From positions 1 to 60,641 of the forward strand of contig NZ_VCNG01000025.1 of assembly GCF_006227205.1 (NCBI RefSeq): a stretch of 60,641 nucleotides of DNA, in the 5' to 3' direction. Position numbers and translations under genes: made by a program. The stretch is from Pseudomonas sp. ICMP22404 (GTDB taxonomy: Bacteria; Pseudomonadota; Gammaproteobacteria; Pseudomonadales; Pseudomonadaceae). The notes under the pieces were generated by a model. The model saw only the letters and a program-made list of their open reading frames with translations, searched no databases and was not told the origin of the DNA. Shown piece by piece: positions 18,527-26,509 of this stretch (its first letter is position 1; each line of letters starts with the position of its first letter).

Positions 18527-19137
18527 TTGACTCCCGAAAGACCCCGGATCCCGCTGACGAAGCGCTGATCGAGCATTTCCGCCAACACGCCAGCGGCGAG
18601 CCACCTGCCTCCCTGGACGCCTTCATCCTGGCCACCGCCCGCCGCGAAGCGCCGGCGCCCAAGCCAAGCCTGTGGAGCCGCTGGTTGCAGGCCTGCCAAC
18701 GGCCGCGCTGGCAAATGGCGTTCGCCACGGTGGCGGGCGTGGCGCTGATGATCGGCCTGGTGCTGCGTTCGCCGGTCCCGAAGGACGAACTGGCTGCACC
18801 GGCAGCGCTGGATTATTCCGCGGCCCGGCAGGAGCTTGCCGTTGCCCCCGCGCCGGCAGCCCCTGCTGCCTCGGCGCCGATGGCGCGCATGGCGCCCCTG
18901 GGCGAACTGAGCCGGGAACCGGAGCAGCCTGTGCAAATTCAGGCGGATGAGCCCATGGCGAAAAAGAGCAAGCCCGTGCCCGCCGCCGCCCCTTCGCTGG
19001 AGCAGGGATTGCTGGAAATCCTGCGGTTGCGCCAGGCGGGGGAGACCAAGGCGGCGGATGAGAAGTTGCTTGCTCTGCACAAGCGGTTTCCCAAGGAAGA
19101 CTTGCCGGCGCGGCTGGAGGCGTTGCGCAAGCGTTGA
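18523..19137 (+). CDS. Single-TM protein coupled to ECF sigma, putative anti-sigma
   Basis: This encodes 204 aa. A soluble N-terminal region (1-60) with EALIEHFRQHASGEPPASLDA is followed by one TM helix (about 67-83) and an Ala/Pro-rich periplasmic stretch. The C-terminal segment is charged and helical (EQGLLEILRLRQAGETKAADE). The ATGA overlap with the sigma gene and this topology suggest an anti-sigma factor. However, the zinc-binding HxxxCxxC signature of ZAS anti-sigmas is absent and the protein has essentially no Cys beyond one near the TM, so the mechanism would differ. The role is inferred from position only. Confidence 0.8.
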   Translation: MIDSRKTPDPADEALIEHFRQHASGEPPASLDAFILATARREAPAPKPSLWSRWLQACQRPRWQMAFATVAGVALMIGLVLRSPVPKDELAAPAALDYSAARQELAVAPAPAAPAASAPMARMAPLGELSREPEQPVQIQADEPMAKKSKPVPAAAPSLEQGLLEILRLRQAGETKAADEKLLALHKRFPKEDLPARLEALRKR

Positions 19138-19152
19138 GTGAACCAACGCCCA

Positions 19153-19189
19153 CAAAAAAGCCCCAAGTCTCGCGACTTGGGGCTTTTGA
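19153..19189. terminator. Bidirectional terminator
   Basis: AAAAAAGCCCCAAGTC pairs with GACTTGGGGCTTTT around a TCGC tetraloop. The A run on one side and the T run on the other let it serve both the sigma/partner operon (+) and tRNA-Arg (-). Confidence 0.9.
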
Positions 19190-19198
19190 TCATCTGTA

Positions 19199-19275
19199 TG
19201 GTGCACCAGGCGGGATTCGAACCCACGACCCCTGCCTTCGGAGGGCAGTACTCTATCCAGCTGAGCTACTGGTGC
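19199..19275 (-). tRNA. tRNA-Arg (anticodon CCG)
   Basis: Read on the minus strand this is a 77-nt cloverleaf. The acceptor stem GCACCAG/CTGGTGC is perfect. The D arm is GCTC..GAGT, the anticodon loop CTCCGAA gives anticodon CCG on a CTGCC/GGCAG stem, and the T loop is GTTCGAATC. Discriminator A and an encoded CCA end at 19199. No integrase or duplicated tRNA 3' end lies nearby. Confidence 0.97.
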
Positions 19276-19624
19276 AACGCGGCGCCATGATACTCATATG
19301 CATGGCGGGCGTCCATGCTGCTGATTTGCCGTTGTTTTCCGGCTCTGAGGCATGTGTTGGCTACGCTGATCAGAAAAAACGGTCAATTTCGTCTTTTTCG
19401 TTCTTTTTTTCGAACAGCCTATTGTCCTTCACCCCCATCGGCCCTAGGATTCGTTTGAGATTTCAAACGCTCTTGTCTGGGTGCTGAACCGCACGTCTAT
19501 GCTTGTTGTGCGTTATTTCTGTGCTTCAGCCCGGTGAATGATTTCCCTGACGGCAGCCCATAAGGCGCCTTTCTACAACTCTAATTCGCTCCGCGTGCGC
19601 GCGGTGCTGTTAAGGAAAGCCGAC
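19276..19624 (+). other. 349-nt intergenic region upstream of gabD
   Basis: No gene was found here. The region is T-rich around 19390-19410. It holds a perfect palindrome at 19452-19469, annotated separately, and AAGGAA just before gabD as ribosome site. No convincing sigma-70 or sigma-54 promoter could be picked by eye. Confidence 0.6.
19452..19469. promoter_or_regulatory. Candidate operator: perfect 7+7 bp palindrome
   Basis: CGTTTGA and TCAAACG are separated by GATT, about 155 nt upstream of the gabD start. Such dyads often bind dimeric HTH regulators. No regulator gene is adjacent, so the binding protein is unknown; this is inference from symmetry alone. Confidence 0.4.
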
Positions 19625-21067
19625 ATGCAGCTTAAAGACACCCAGTTGTTCCGCCAGCAAGCCTTCATCGATGGCGCTTGGGTCGATGCGGACAATGGTC
19701 AGACGATCAAGGTCACCAACCCGGCCACGGGCGAAGTGTTGGGTACCGTGCCGAAAATGGGCGCTGCCGAAACCCGTCGTGCGATCGAAGCCGCCGACAA
19801 GGCCCTGCCGGCCTGGCGTGCGCTGACCGCCAAGGAGCGCGCCAACAAGCTGCGCCGCTGGTATGAATTGCTGATCGAAAACCAGGACGACCTCGGTCGC
19901 CTGATGACCCTGGAGCAGGGCAAGCCGCTGGCAGAAGCCAAGGGCGAGATCGTCTATGCCGCGTCGTTCATCGAGTGGTTCGCCGAAGAAGCCAAGCGCA
20001 TCTACGGTGACGTGATTCCCGGCCACCAGCCCGACAAGCGCCTGATCGTGATCAAGCAGCCGATCGGCGTGACCGCCGCCATTACTCCGTGGAATTTCCC
20101 GGCCGCGATGATCACCCGCAAGGCCGGTCCAGCCCTGGCCGCCGGTTGCACCATGGTCATCAAGCCGGCCTCGCAAACCCCGTTCTCGGCACTGGCCCTG
20201 GTGGAACTGGCGCACCGTGCCGGCATCCCGCAAGGCGTGCTGAGCGTGGTCACCGGCAGCGCCGGCGATATCGGCGGCGAGCTGACCAGCAACCCGATCG
20301 TGCGCAAGCTGTCCTTCACCGGTTCGACCGAGATCGGTCGTCAACTGATGGCCGAATGTGCCAAGGACATCAAGAAAGTCTCCCTGGAACTGGGCGGCAA
20401 CGCGCCGTTCATCGTGTTCGACGACGCGGACCTGGATAAGGCCGTCGAAGGCGCGATCATTTCCAAGTACCGCAACAACGGCCAGACCTGCGTCTGTGCC
20501 AACCGTCTGTACATCCAGGATTCGGTGTACGACGCGTTCGCGGAAAAACTCAAGGCCGCGGTCGCCAAACTCAAGATCGGCAACGGTCTGGAAGACGGCA
20601 CCACCACCGGCCCGTTGATCGACGAGAAAGCCGTTGCCAAGGTCCAGGAGCACATCGCCGATGCCGTCGGCAAAGGCGCGACCGTGCTGGCCGGTGGCAA
20701 ACCGATGCAAGGCAACTTCTTCGAGCCGACCATCCTGACCAACGTCCCGAAAACCGCTGCGGTAGCCAAGGAAGAGACCTTCGGACCACTGGCGCCGCTG
20801 TTCCGCTTCAAAGACGAAGCCGAAGTGATCGCGATGTCCAACGACACCGAGTTCGGCCTGGCCTCGTACTTCTATGCCCGTGACCTGGGCCGTGTGTTCC
20901 GCGTGGCTGAAGCCCTGGAATACGGCATGGTTGGCGTCAACACTGGCTTGATTTCCAACGAAGTCGCGCCGTTCGGCGGCATCAAGGCCTCGGGCCTGGG
21001 CCGTGAAGGCTCCAAGTACGGCATCGAGGACTACCTGGAAATCAAATACCTCTGCCTGGGTATCTGA
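19625..21067 (+). CDS. gabD: GabD: succinate-semialdehyde dehydrogenase (NADP+)
   Basis: This encodes 480 aa, the usual length. It is an aldehyde dehydrogenase with the catalytic Glu in LELGGNAPF (about residue 254-262) and the catalytic Cys in GQTCVCANR (about residue 288). ITPWNFPAAMITRK is the cofactor-side motif and GLGREGSKYG the C-terminal signature of the GabD group. It oxidises succinic semialdehyde to succinate, the last step of GABA catabolism. The ATG at 19625 has AAGGAA 7 nt upstream; the longer open frame upstream is not supported. gabT follows after 172 nt. Confidence 0.95.
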   Translation: MQLKDTQLFRQQAFIDGAWVDADNGQTIKVTNPATGEVLGTVPKMGAAETRRAIEAADKALPAWRALTAKERANKLRRWYELLIENQDDLGRLMTLEQGKPLAEAKGEIVYAASFIEWFAEEAKRIYGDVIPGHQPDKRLIVIKQPIGVTAAITPWNFPAAMITRKAGPALAAGCTMVIKPASQTPFSALALVELAHRAGIPQGVLSVVTGSAGDIGGELTSNPIVRKLSFTGSTEIGRQLMAECAKDIKKVSLELGGNAPFIVFDDADLDKAVEGAIISKYRNNGQTCVCANRLYIQDSVYDAFAEKLKAAVAKLKIGNGLEDGTTTGPLIDEKAVAKVQEHIADAVGKGATVLAGGKPMQGNFFEPTILTNVPKTAAVAKEETFGPLAPLFRFKDEAEVIAMSNDTEFGLASYFYARDLGRVFRVAEALEYGMVGVNTGLISNEVAPFGGIKASGLGREGSKYGIEDYLEIKYLCLGI

Positions 21068-21239
21068 TCCTGCTGCAAGCGCAAAGGGCACGAGAGCGCT
21101 GTCCCTTTGCGTGTTCCACCTGTTCTGTTTCTTGTGGCCGGAACGCTGCGGCAGTCGATCATCGCATGCTGTCGCAGTTGCCTCCCCGCCATGTATTCCT
21201 TGGACTACGCCGACCGATGAGCGGCGAATGAGGACCGTA

Positions 21240-22517
21240 ATGAGCAAGACTAACGCTGACCTGATGGCCCGCCGTACCGCTGCCGTTCCACGTGGCGTCG
21301 GCCAGATCCACCCGATCTTCGCTGAATCGGCGAAGAACGCCACGGTAACCGACGTCGAAGGCCGTGAATTCATCGACTTCGCCGGCGGTATCGCCGTGCT
21401 GAACACCGGCCACGTGCACCCGAAAATCATCGCCGCCGTGACCGAGCAGCTGAACAAACTGACCCACACCTGCTTCCAGGTCCTGGCCTACGAGCCGTAC
21501 GTGGAACTGTGCGAAAAAATCAACGCCAAGGTGCCAGGCGACTTCGCCAAGAAAACCCTGCTGGTAACCACCGGTTCCGAAGCGGTGGAAAACGCCGTGA
21601 AGATCGCCCGTGCCGCCACTGGCCGTGCCGGTGTGATCGCCTTCACTGGCGCTTACCACGGTCGCACCATGATGACCCTGGGCCTGACCGGCAAGGTCGT
21701 GCCGTACTCGGCCGGCATGGGCCTGATGCCAGGCGGTATCTTCCGTGCGCTGTATCCGAACGAATTGCACGGCGTGAGCATCGACGATTCCATCGCCAGC
21801 ATCGAGCGCATCTTCAAGAACGACGCCGAGCCGCGTGACATCGCTGCAATCATCATCGAGCCGGTGCAGGGCGAGGGTGGTTTCTATGTGGCGCCTAAGG
21901 AGTTCATGAAGCGCCTGCGCGCCCTGTGCGACCAGCACGGCATTCTGCTGATCGCCGACGAAGTGCAGACCGGCGCAGGTCGTACCGGTACTTTCTTCGC
22001 CATGGAACAGATGGGCGTCGCTGCCGACCTGACCACCTTCGCCAAATCCATCGCTGGCGGTTTCCCGCTGGCCGGTGTCTGCGGCAAGGCCGAGTACATG
22101 GACGCCATCGCCCCGGGTGGCCTGGGTGGCACCTATGCGGGTAGCCCGATCGCCTGCGCGGCGGCGCTGGCGGTGATGGAGGTATTCGAAGAAGAACACC
22201 TGCTGGATCGCTGCAAGGCGGTGGGCGAACGCCTGGTCAGCGGCCTCAAGGCCATCCAGAAGAAATACCCGGTAATCGGTGAAGTCCGCGCCCTGGGCGC
22301 GATGATTGCCGTGGAGCTGTTCGAAAACGGTGATTCCCATAAGCCGAACGCCGCTGCCGTGGCCCAGATCGTAGCCAAGGCGCGCGACAAGGGTCTGATC
22401 CTGTTGTCCTGCGGTACTTACGGCAACGTCCTGCGTGTCCTGGTGCCGTTGACCTCGCCAGACGAGCAACTGGACAAGGGCCTGGCAATCATCGAAGAGT
22501 GCTTCTCCGAACTCTGA
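21240..22517 (+). CDS. gabT: GabT: 4-aminobutyrate aminotransferase
   Basis: This encodes 425 aa. It is a class III PLP aminotransferase: GSEAVENAVKIAR binds phosphate, AYHGRT and IIIEPVQGEGGF are conserved, LIADEVQTGAGRTG carries the PLP-contacting Asp, and FAKSIAGGFPL holds the Schiff-base Lys. It converts GABA plus 2-oxoglutarate to succinic semialdehyde plus glutamate, feeding GabD. The ATG at 21240 starts MSKTNADL. The gene ends at a strong terminator. The gap to gabD is too long for tight coupling but contains no terminator hairpin that I could see. Confidence 0.96.
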   Translation: MSKTNADLMARRTAAVPRGVGQIHPIFAESAKNATVTDVEGREFIDFAGGIAVLNTGHVHPKIIAAVTEQLNKLTHTCFQVLAYEPYVELCEKINAKVPGDFAKKTLLVTTGSEAVENAVKIARAATGRAGVIAFTGAYHGRTMMTLGLTGKVVPYSAGMGLMPGGIFRALYPNELHGVSIDDSIASIERIFKNDAEPRDIAAIIIEPVQGEGGFYVAPKEFMKRLRALCDQHGILLIADEVQTGAGRTGTFFAMEQMGVAADLTTFAKSIAGGFPLAGVCGKAEYMDAIAPGGLGGTYAGSPIACAAALAVMEVFEEEHLLDRCKAVGERLVSGLKAIQKKYPVIGEVRALGAMIAVELFENGDSHKPNAAAVAQIVAKARDKGLILLSCGTYGNVLRVLVPLTSPDEQLDKGLAIIEECFSEL

Positions 22518-22542
22518 CGCAGCCAGCTGTGCACTGATCCAC

Positions 22543-22571
22543 AAAAAACCCGCTTTTAGCGGGTTTTTTCA
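22543..22571 (+). terminator. Rho-independent terminator after gabT
   Basis: AAAAAACCCGCT pairs with AGCGGGTTTTTT around a short TTT loop. It is compact with a full T run, 26 nt after the gabT stop. Confidence 0.92.
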
Positions 22572-22657
22572 TGTCCGGGCACCTATTCTCAACGTTCAAG
22601 CTGTCTGGAACGACGGTCATTGTCTAAGGTGCAGGTATTGCAAGGGAGCGATGCCGC

Positions 22658-23875
22658 ATGACTGCTGTGGACTTACCCGCTGTACCCCGCGTGTTGATCG
22701 CCGAGGCCGACCCGGCATCCCGTGAGCTGCTGGAACAGGTGTTGTCGGGCTTGCGCTGCGATGCGCGGGTGGACATGTGCAGTGAGGGCAAGCAGGCGCT
22801 GGAATTGCTGGCGCATCATCCTTACGACCTGGTGATCGCCGACTGGGAGCTGCCGGGTGTCGATGGCTTGAGTATCCTGCGGGGCCTTCGCCATCAACAA
22901 CGCACTCCGCCATTGCCATTCATCCTGATGAGCCGGCGCAATGACAGCGCCAGTGTACGAGAGGTATTGCCACTGGCGCCGGCCGCTTATCTGACCAAAC
23001 CCTTGAACCGGGAAAGCCTGACCCAGCGTCTGCAAGGCTTGCTGTTGAGTGGCTCTGAAGACGTCGCCAGCGATGCGCCGACGCCTGGCCCCGCCCAGAC
23101 CCTGGCGACGTATCTTGAGCGTCGGCGCGAGCAGTCCGAAGGCGCGCCGCTGATGACCGATGTGCAAGTGGCGGTCAAACGCAGCCTCAACCCCAGCGGC
23201 CTGGACCTGAAATTACTGGAAGAGGAAATTCGCACCGACCCGCAGATTACCGCCGTGCTGATCGCCGCGGCCAACAGCGCCGCCCAGCATCAGGGCGGCG
23301 GTCCGGTGCAAACCGTGGCCCAGGCGCTGCACCAGCTCGGCACCGGGCAGAGCATGAACCTGATTCTCGGATTGACCCTCAAGCGCTGTGCCCGACTCAA
23401 CGATCCCTGCCTGGCGGACTATGCCGAGCGTTATTGGCTGTTGTCGCTGCACACCGCCGAATACGCCCGGACGATGGCTCGCTTGCTGGATCTGGATCAA
23501 GAGCGCTGTTATTGCGCCGGGTTGCTGCATCGCCTGGGTGAACTGGCGGTGTTGCGCTGTCTGGAGGAATGGAAGCGGGCCGATGGCGAACTGGATGAGC
23601 CGGAGGAAGTGGGGAACTCCCTGGCGCAGTACGGTGCCGGTTTCGGCTCGGCGTTGCGTACCCGCTGGCGCTTGCCACTGGAACTGCGGGAGTTGATTGC
23701 GGCGGTCTATAGCCTCGGCGGCGGGGTCTACTCCCGCGAGGCCCTGGTGATGAACATGGCGGCGCAAATGGCCCACCTGACCGAGCATGAAGGCCTCGAA
23801 GAGCTGGCCCGTGGACGCACGGCGCGTTTGCTGAAGATTGGCTTGCCGGAGTTGATGCGTTTGCGCAGGAAGTAA
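22658..23875 (+). CDS. Response regulator with HDOD output domain
   Basis: This encodes 405 aa. The receiver domain (residues 11-125) has acidic residues E16/D18, the phospho-acceptor Asp at residue 62 (VIADWELPG) and the conserved Lys in LTKPLN. The HDOD domain (about 160-365) contains DLKLLEEEIRTDP, AQALHQLGTGQSMN and an HD-like region LLHRLGELA. HDOD regulators in Pseudomonas affect motility, biofilm and c-di-GMP networks; no cognate kinase is adjacent. Neighbouring genes include a PAS-GGDEF protein on the other strand, beyond a REP pair. Confidence 0.92.
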   Translation: MTAVDLPAVPRVLIAEADPASRELLEQVLSGLRCDARVDMCSEGKQALELLAHHPYDLVIADWELPGVDGLSILRGLRHQQRTPPLPFILMSRRNDSASVREVLPLAPAAYLTKPLNRESLTQRLQGLLLSGSEDVASDAPTPGPAQTLATYLERRREQSEGAPLMTDVQVAVKRSLNPSGLDLKLLEEEIRTDPQITAVLIAAANSAAQHQGGGPVQTVAQALHQLGTGQSMNLILGLTLKRCARLNDPCLADYAERYWLLSLHTAEYARTMARLLDLDQERCYCAGLLHRLGELAVLRCLEEWKRADGELDEPEEVGNSLAQYGAGFGSALRTRWRLPLELRELIAAVYSLGGGVYSREALVMNMAAQMAHLTEHEGLEELARGRTARLLKIGLPELMRLRRK

Positions 23876-23890
23876 GAACGTCGATTCAAC

Positions 23891-23983
23891 CCTGTGGGAG
23901 CGAGCCTGCTCGCGAAAGCGGTCTTGCATTCAACGATGCAGTGACTGTCAGACCGCTTCGCGAGCAGGCTCGCTCCCACAGGG
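23891..23983. repeat. REP pair (BIME)
   Basis: Two inverted REP copies (CCTGTGGGAGCGAGCCTGCT and its complement) sit between the convergent HDOD regulator and PAS-GGDEF genes. The inner parts also pair (GCGAAAGCGGTCTT with GACCGCTTCGC), giving a long hairpin. Confidence 0.93.
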
Positions 23984-24001
23984 AATTGTATAGGACGTCG
24001 G

Positions 24002-24991
24002 TCAGGCGACGATGATCCGATTCTTGCCCTGGCGCTTGGCTTCGTACATGGCGGCGTCAGCGCGCGAGAACAGGCTGTCGAGGGTCTGGTCTTCGTCGGT
24101 GATGCTGGTCAGACCCTGGCTGACGGTGATACCGAAACCCTGCTCCCCACTGCGGAAGGTCAGGCGCTGGATTTCCCGTTGCAGGCGCTCGGCCACTTGC
24201 ATGGCCATGTCCGGGGCACAGCCGGGGAATACGGCGGCGAACTCTTCGCCGCCGATCCGTCCGAACAGGTCGCCTCGCCGGAGCACGGTCCGCCCGCTTT
24301 CGGCGATTTTCTGCAGCACGCTGTCGCCTTCCTGATGACCGTAGGTGTCGTTGATCACCTTGAAATCATCGATGTCCAGCAACAGGAACGCCATGGGCGT
24401 CCCTTGCAGTCGTGCCTGCTCGAATTCGCGGTGGGCGCATTCGAAGAAGTGGCGGCGGTTGCTGCTCTGGGTCAGCACGTCGGTGGTCGCCAGTCGCTGC
24501 AGCTCGCTTTCCAGCAGCTTCTTTTCGGTGATGTCTTCGGCGATGCCCACCACGATTACCGGCTGCCCCGATTCGGCCTGGCGGTTGATGAAGCATTTGT
24601 CGCTCAGCCAGCGGATCTGGCCATCGGCGGCGATGATGCGGTACTCGCGATCCTCCACGGCACCCTTGACCAGCACTTCGGCCAGGCTGCGCTCGGCATA
24701 GTCCAGGTCGTCGGGGTAGATTGCGTCACGCCATTCGTTGAAGTCGGCCAGTACCAGGCCGACGGGCCGGCCAAAAATCCGTTCGTAGGCGGGGCTGACG
24801 TAGAGCAGTTGCCGGGTTTCCCAGTTGAACGCCCAGAGCACCGCGTTGACGCTGACCAGTAACGAACTGAAGAGCTGTTCACGCTCGCTCAGGCGCGCCA
24901 CTTCGCCTTGGGCGTGCATCAGCGCCATGAGCGTCTGGGCCGCTTCAGGCCAATGAGGTTGGGTTGAATCCTGCAGGTTCTTGTCGACCAT
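24002..24991 (-). CDS. PAS-GGDEF diguanylate cyclase
   Basis: This encodes 329 aa with no TM segment. A PAS domain (about residues 35-150: LWAFNWETRQLLYVSPAYERIFGRP; PAC part EDREYRIIAADG) is followed by a GGDEF domain (about 165-325). The active site is GGEEF, with a c-di-GMP inhibitory I-site RRGD exactly five residues before it, so it should be an active, product-inhibited cyclase. The ATG at 24991 has only a weak ribosome site; the frame continues to 25237 without recognisable domain. The signal sensed by PAS is unknown. Confidence 0.9.
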   Translation of the reverse strand: MVDKNLQDSTQPHWPEAAQTLMALMHAQGEVARLSEREQLFSSLLVSVNAVLWAFNWETRQLLYVSPAYERIFGRPVGLVLADFNEWRDAIYPDDLDYAERSLAEVLVKGAVEDREYRIIAADGQIRWLSDKCFINRQAESGQPVIVVGIAEDITEKKLLESELQRLATTDVLTQSSNRRHFFECAHREFEQARLQGTPMAFLLLDIDDFKVINDTYGHQEGDSVLQKIAESGRTVLRRGDLFGRIGGEEFAAVFPGCAPDMAMQVAERLQREIQRLTFRSGEQGFGITVSQGLTSITDEDQTLDSLFSRADAAMYEAKRQGKNRIIVA

Positions 24992-25156
24992 TGGCACAAA
25001 TCTCAAAGAGCGTGCACTGTTGAAGGTTCGCACGCGCTTGCTCCAAAGCCCGCCTGGATGGCGAAGTGCTCTTGAGATAGGGGATTCGAGACGAAGTTCC
25101 TTTTCAGGCGACGAAGGGGCGGGGTTTCGGCAGCCAAATCTGTGGGATCGTGCAGG

Positions 25157-25187
25157 AAAGAAAACCCCGCCGGGTGGCGGGGCTTGG
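25157..25187 (-). terminator. Rho-independent terminator of desA
   Basis: On the minus strand GCCCCGCC pairs with GGCGGGG around ACCC and is followed by TTTTCTTT. It begins 4 nt past the desaturase stop codon. Confidence 0.88.
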
Positions 25188-25190
25188 TTA

Positions 25191-26375
25191 TCAAGCCGTA
25201 GCAGGCCGCAACGAGTAGGTCTTGAGCTGATCGGCAAAGTCCCGCAAGGATTGGATACCGCTGATCTCGGCGTCGTGGACCCATTCCTTGATGGCCGCCA
25301 GCATGTCGTGGCCGTTGCTGCTGGTCTTGACCCAGATCTGCTGCAGGGCCAGGCGTTTTTCGTAGATCACCTTCAACGCCTGGCTGTGTTCCAGCATGTT
25401 CTGGATGCGCAGATGGTGACGGTCGTCCAGCAGGCTGGTTTCCCGCGACAGCAGGCGCTTGGCCCGATGGAATTGGTGGCGAACGGAATGATCGACCTTT
25501 TCCAGTTCCTGCTTGACCAGCGGGGCGATCACCAGCTTGCGGTACTGGGCCATGATCTGGAACCGGTTGTTGAGGATCGCGATAGCGGTGTCCATGTCCA
25601 GGTGGCCCTTGCCTTCGATCCGATGGGCAATCGGCGCGACCCGCTGGACCTTGGCCAGGCGCAGGAAGCGGAACACCTGGATCCAGGCCCAGCCCAGATC
25701 GAATTCCCATTTGCGTACCGACAGCTTGGCCGAATTGGGGTAGGTGTGGTGGTTGTTGTGCAGCTCTTCGCCACCGATCAGGATGCCCCAGGGCACCAGG
25801 TTGGTCGCCGCGTCGCGGCATTCGAAGTTGCGATAGCCCACGGCATGGCCCAGGCCGTTGACCACGCCGGCCGCCCAGACCGGAATCCACATCATCTGGA
25901 TGGCCCAGATGGTGATGCCAATGGTGCCGAACAGCAGCAGGTCGATCACGCCCATGATCGCCACGCCCAGGAGCGGGTAGCGGCTGTAGAGGTTGCGTTC
26001 GATCCAGTCTTCGGGACAGTTCTTGCCGTAGATGCGCAGGGTTTCCGGGTTTTCCGCTTCGGCGCGGTACAGCTCGGCGCCTTTGCGCAGTACGGTGGAC
26101 AGGCCTTTGACGACCGGGCTGTGGGGATCGTCGACAGTTTCGCATTTGGCGTGGTGCTTGCGATGGATGGCGGTCCACTCGCGGGTGTTCTGCCCTGTGG
26201 TCAGCCACAGCCAGAAGCGGAAGAAATGTTTGAGGCCGGCGTTGAGCTCCAGGGAGCGGTGAGCCGAGTAACGGTGCAGGTAGACCGTGACGCTGATGAT
26301 CGTGACATGGGTCATCAGCAGGGTGACTGCCACCAGTGACCAGGGTGACAAGCCAAGAAAACCTTCGTACCACAT
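25191..26375 (-). CDS. desA: DesA-type fatty acid delta-9 desaturase
   Basis: This encodes 394 aa. It is a membrane di-iron desaturase with the three His boxes: HRYSAH near residue 31-36, HRKHH near 68-72, and HNNHH around 200. Four hydrophobic segments surround them. A long soluble C-terminal region (about 250-394) is typical of the Pseudomonas DesA group. Known role: introducing double bonds into acyl chains of membrane phospholipids, aiding cold adaptation. I chose the ATG at 26375 (MWYEGFLG); an upstream in-frame start at 26423 would add 16 residues without a better ribosome site. It is divergent from the GGDEF-EAL gene. Confidence 0.9.
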   Translation of the reverse strand: MWYEGFLGLSPWSLVAVTLLMTHVTIISVTVYLHRYSAHRSLELNAGLKHFFRFWLWLTTGQNTREWTAIHRKHHAKCETVDDPHSPVVKGLSTVLRKGAELYRAEAENPETLRIYGKNCPEDWIERNLYSRYPLLGVAIMGVIDLLLFGTIGITIWAIQMMWIPVWAAGVVNGLGHAVGYRNFECRDAATNLVPWGILIGGEELHNNHHTYPNSAKLSVRKWEFDLGWAWIQVFRFLRLAKVQRVAPIAHRIEGKGHLDMDTAIAILNNRFQIMAQYRKLVIAPLVKQELEKVDHSVRHQFHRAKRLLSRETSLLDDRHHLRIQNMLEHSQALKVIYEKRLALQQIWVKTSSNGHDMLAAIKEWVHDAEISGIQSLRDFADQLKTYSLRPATA

Positions 26376-26509
26376 AGGCTGTAGGGCCCTCGATAAAGAT
26401 AGAAACAGCCGTTGCATTATCACCAGCCCTACAGATAAAACCAGTCGGCCTTTCAGATAAGAGTGGCAGGATGTTTCTTCCTCTATAATCCCGGCCTATT
26501 TATAAGGAC

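Noticed and set aside
18523..19137. Classical zinc-binding (ZAS) anti-sigma factor
   Set aside because: The HxxxCxxC signature is absent, so only a position-based 'putative' call is justified.
19199..19624. tRNA-Arg as an integration site of a mobile island
   Set aside because: There is no integrase gene, no duplicated tRNA 3' end, and ordinary core genes lie on both sides.
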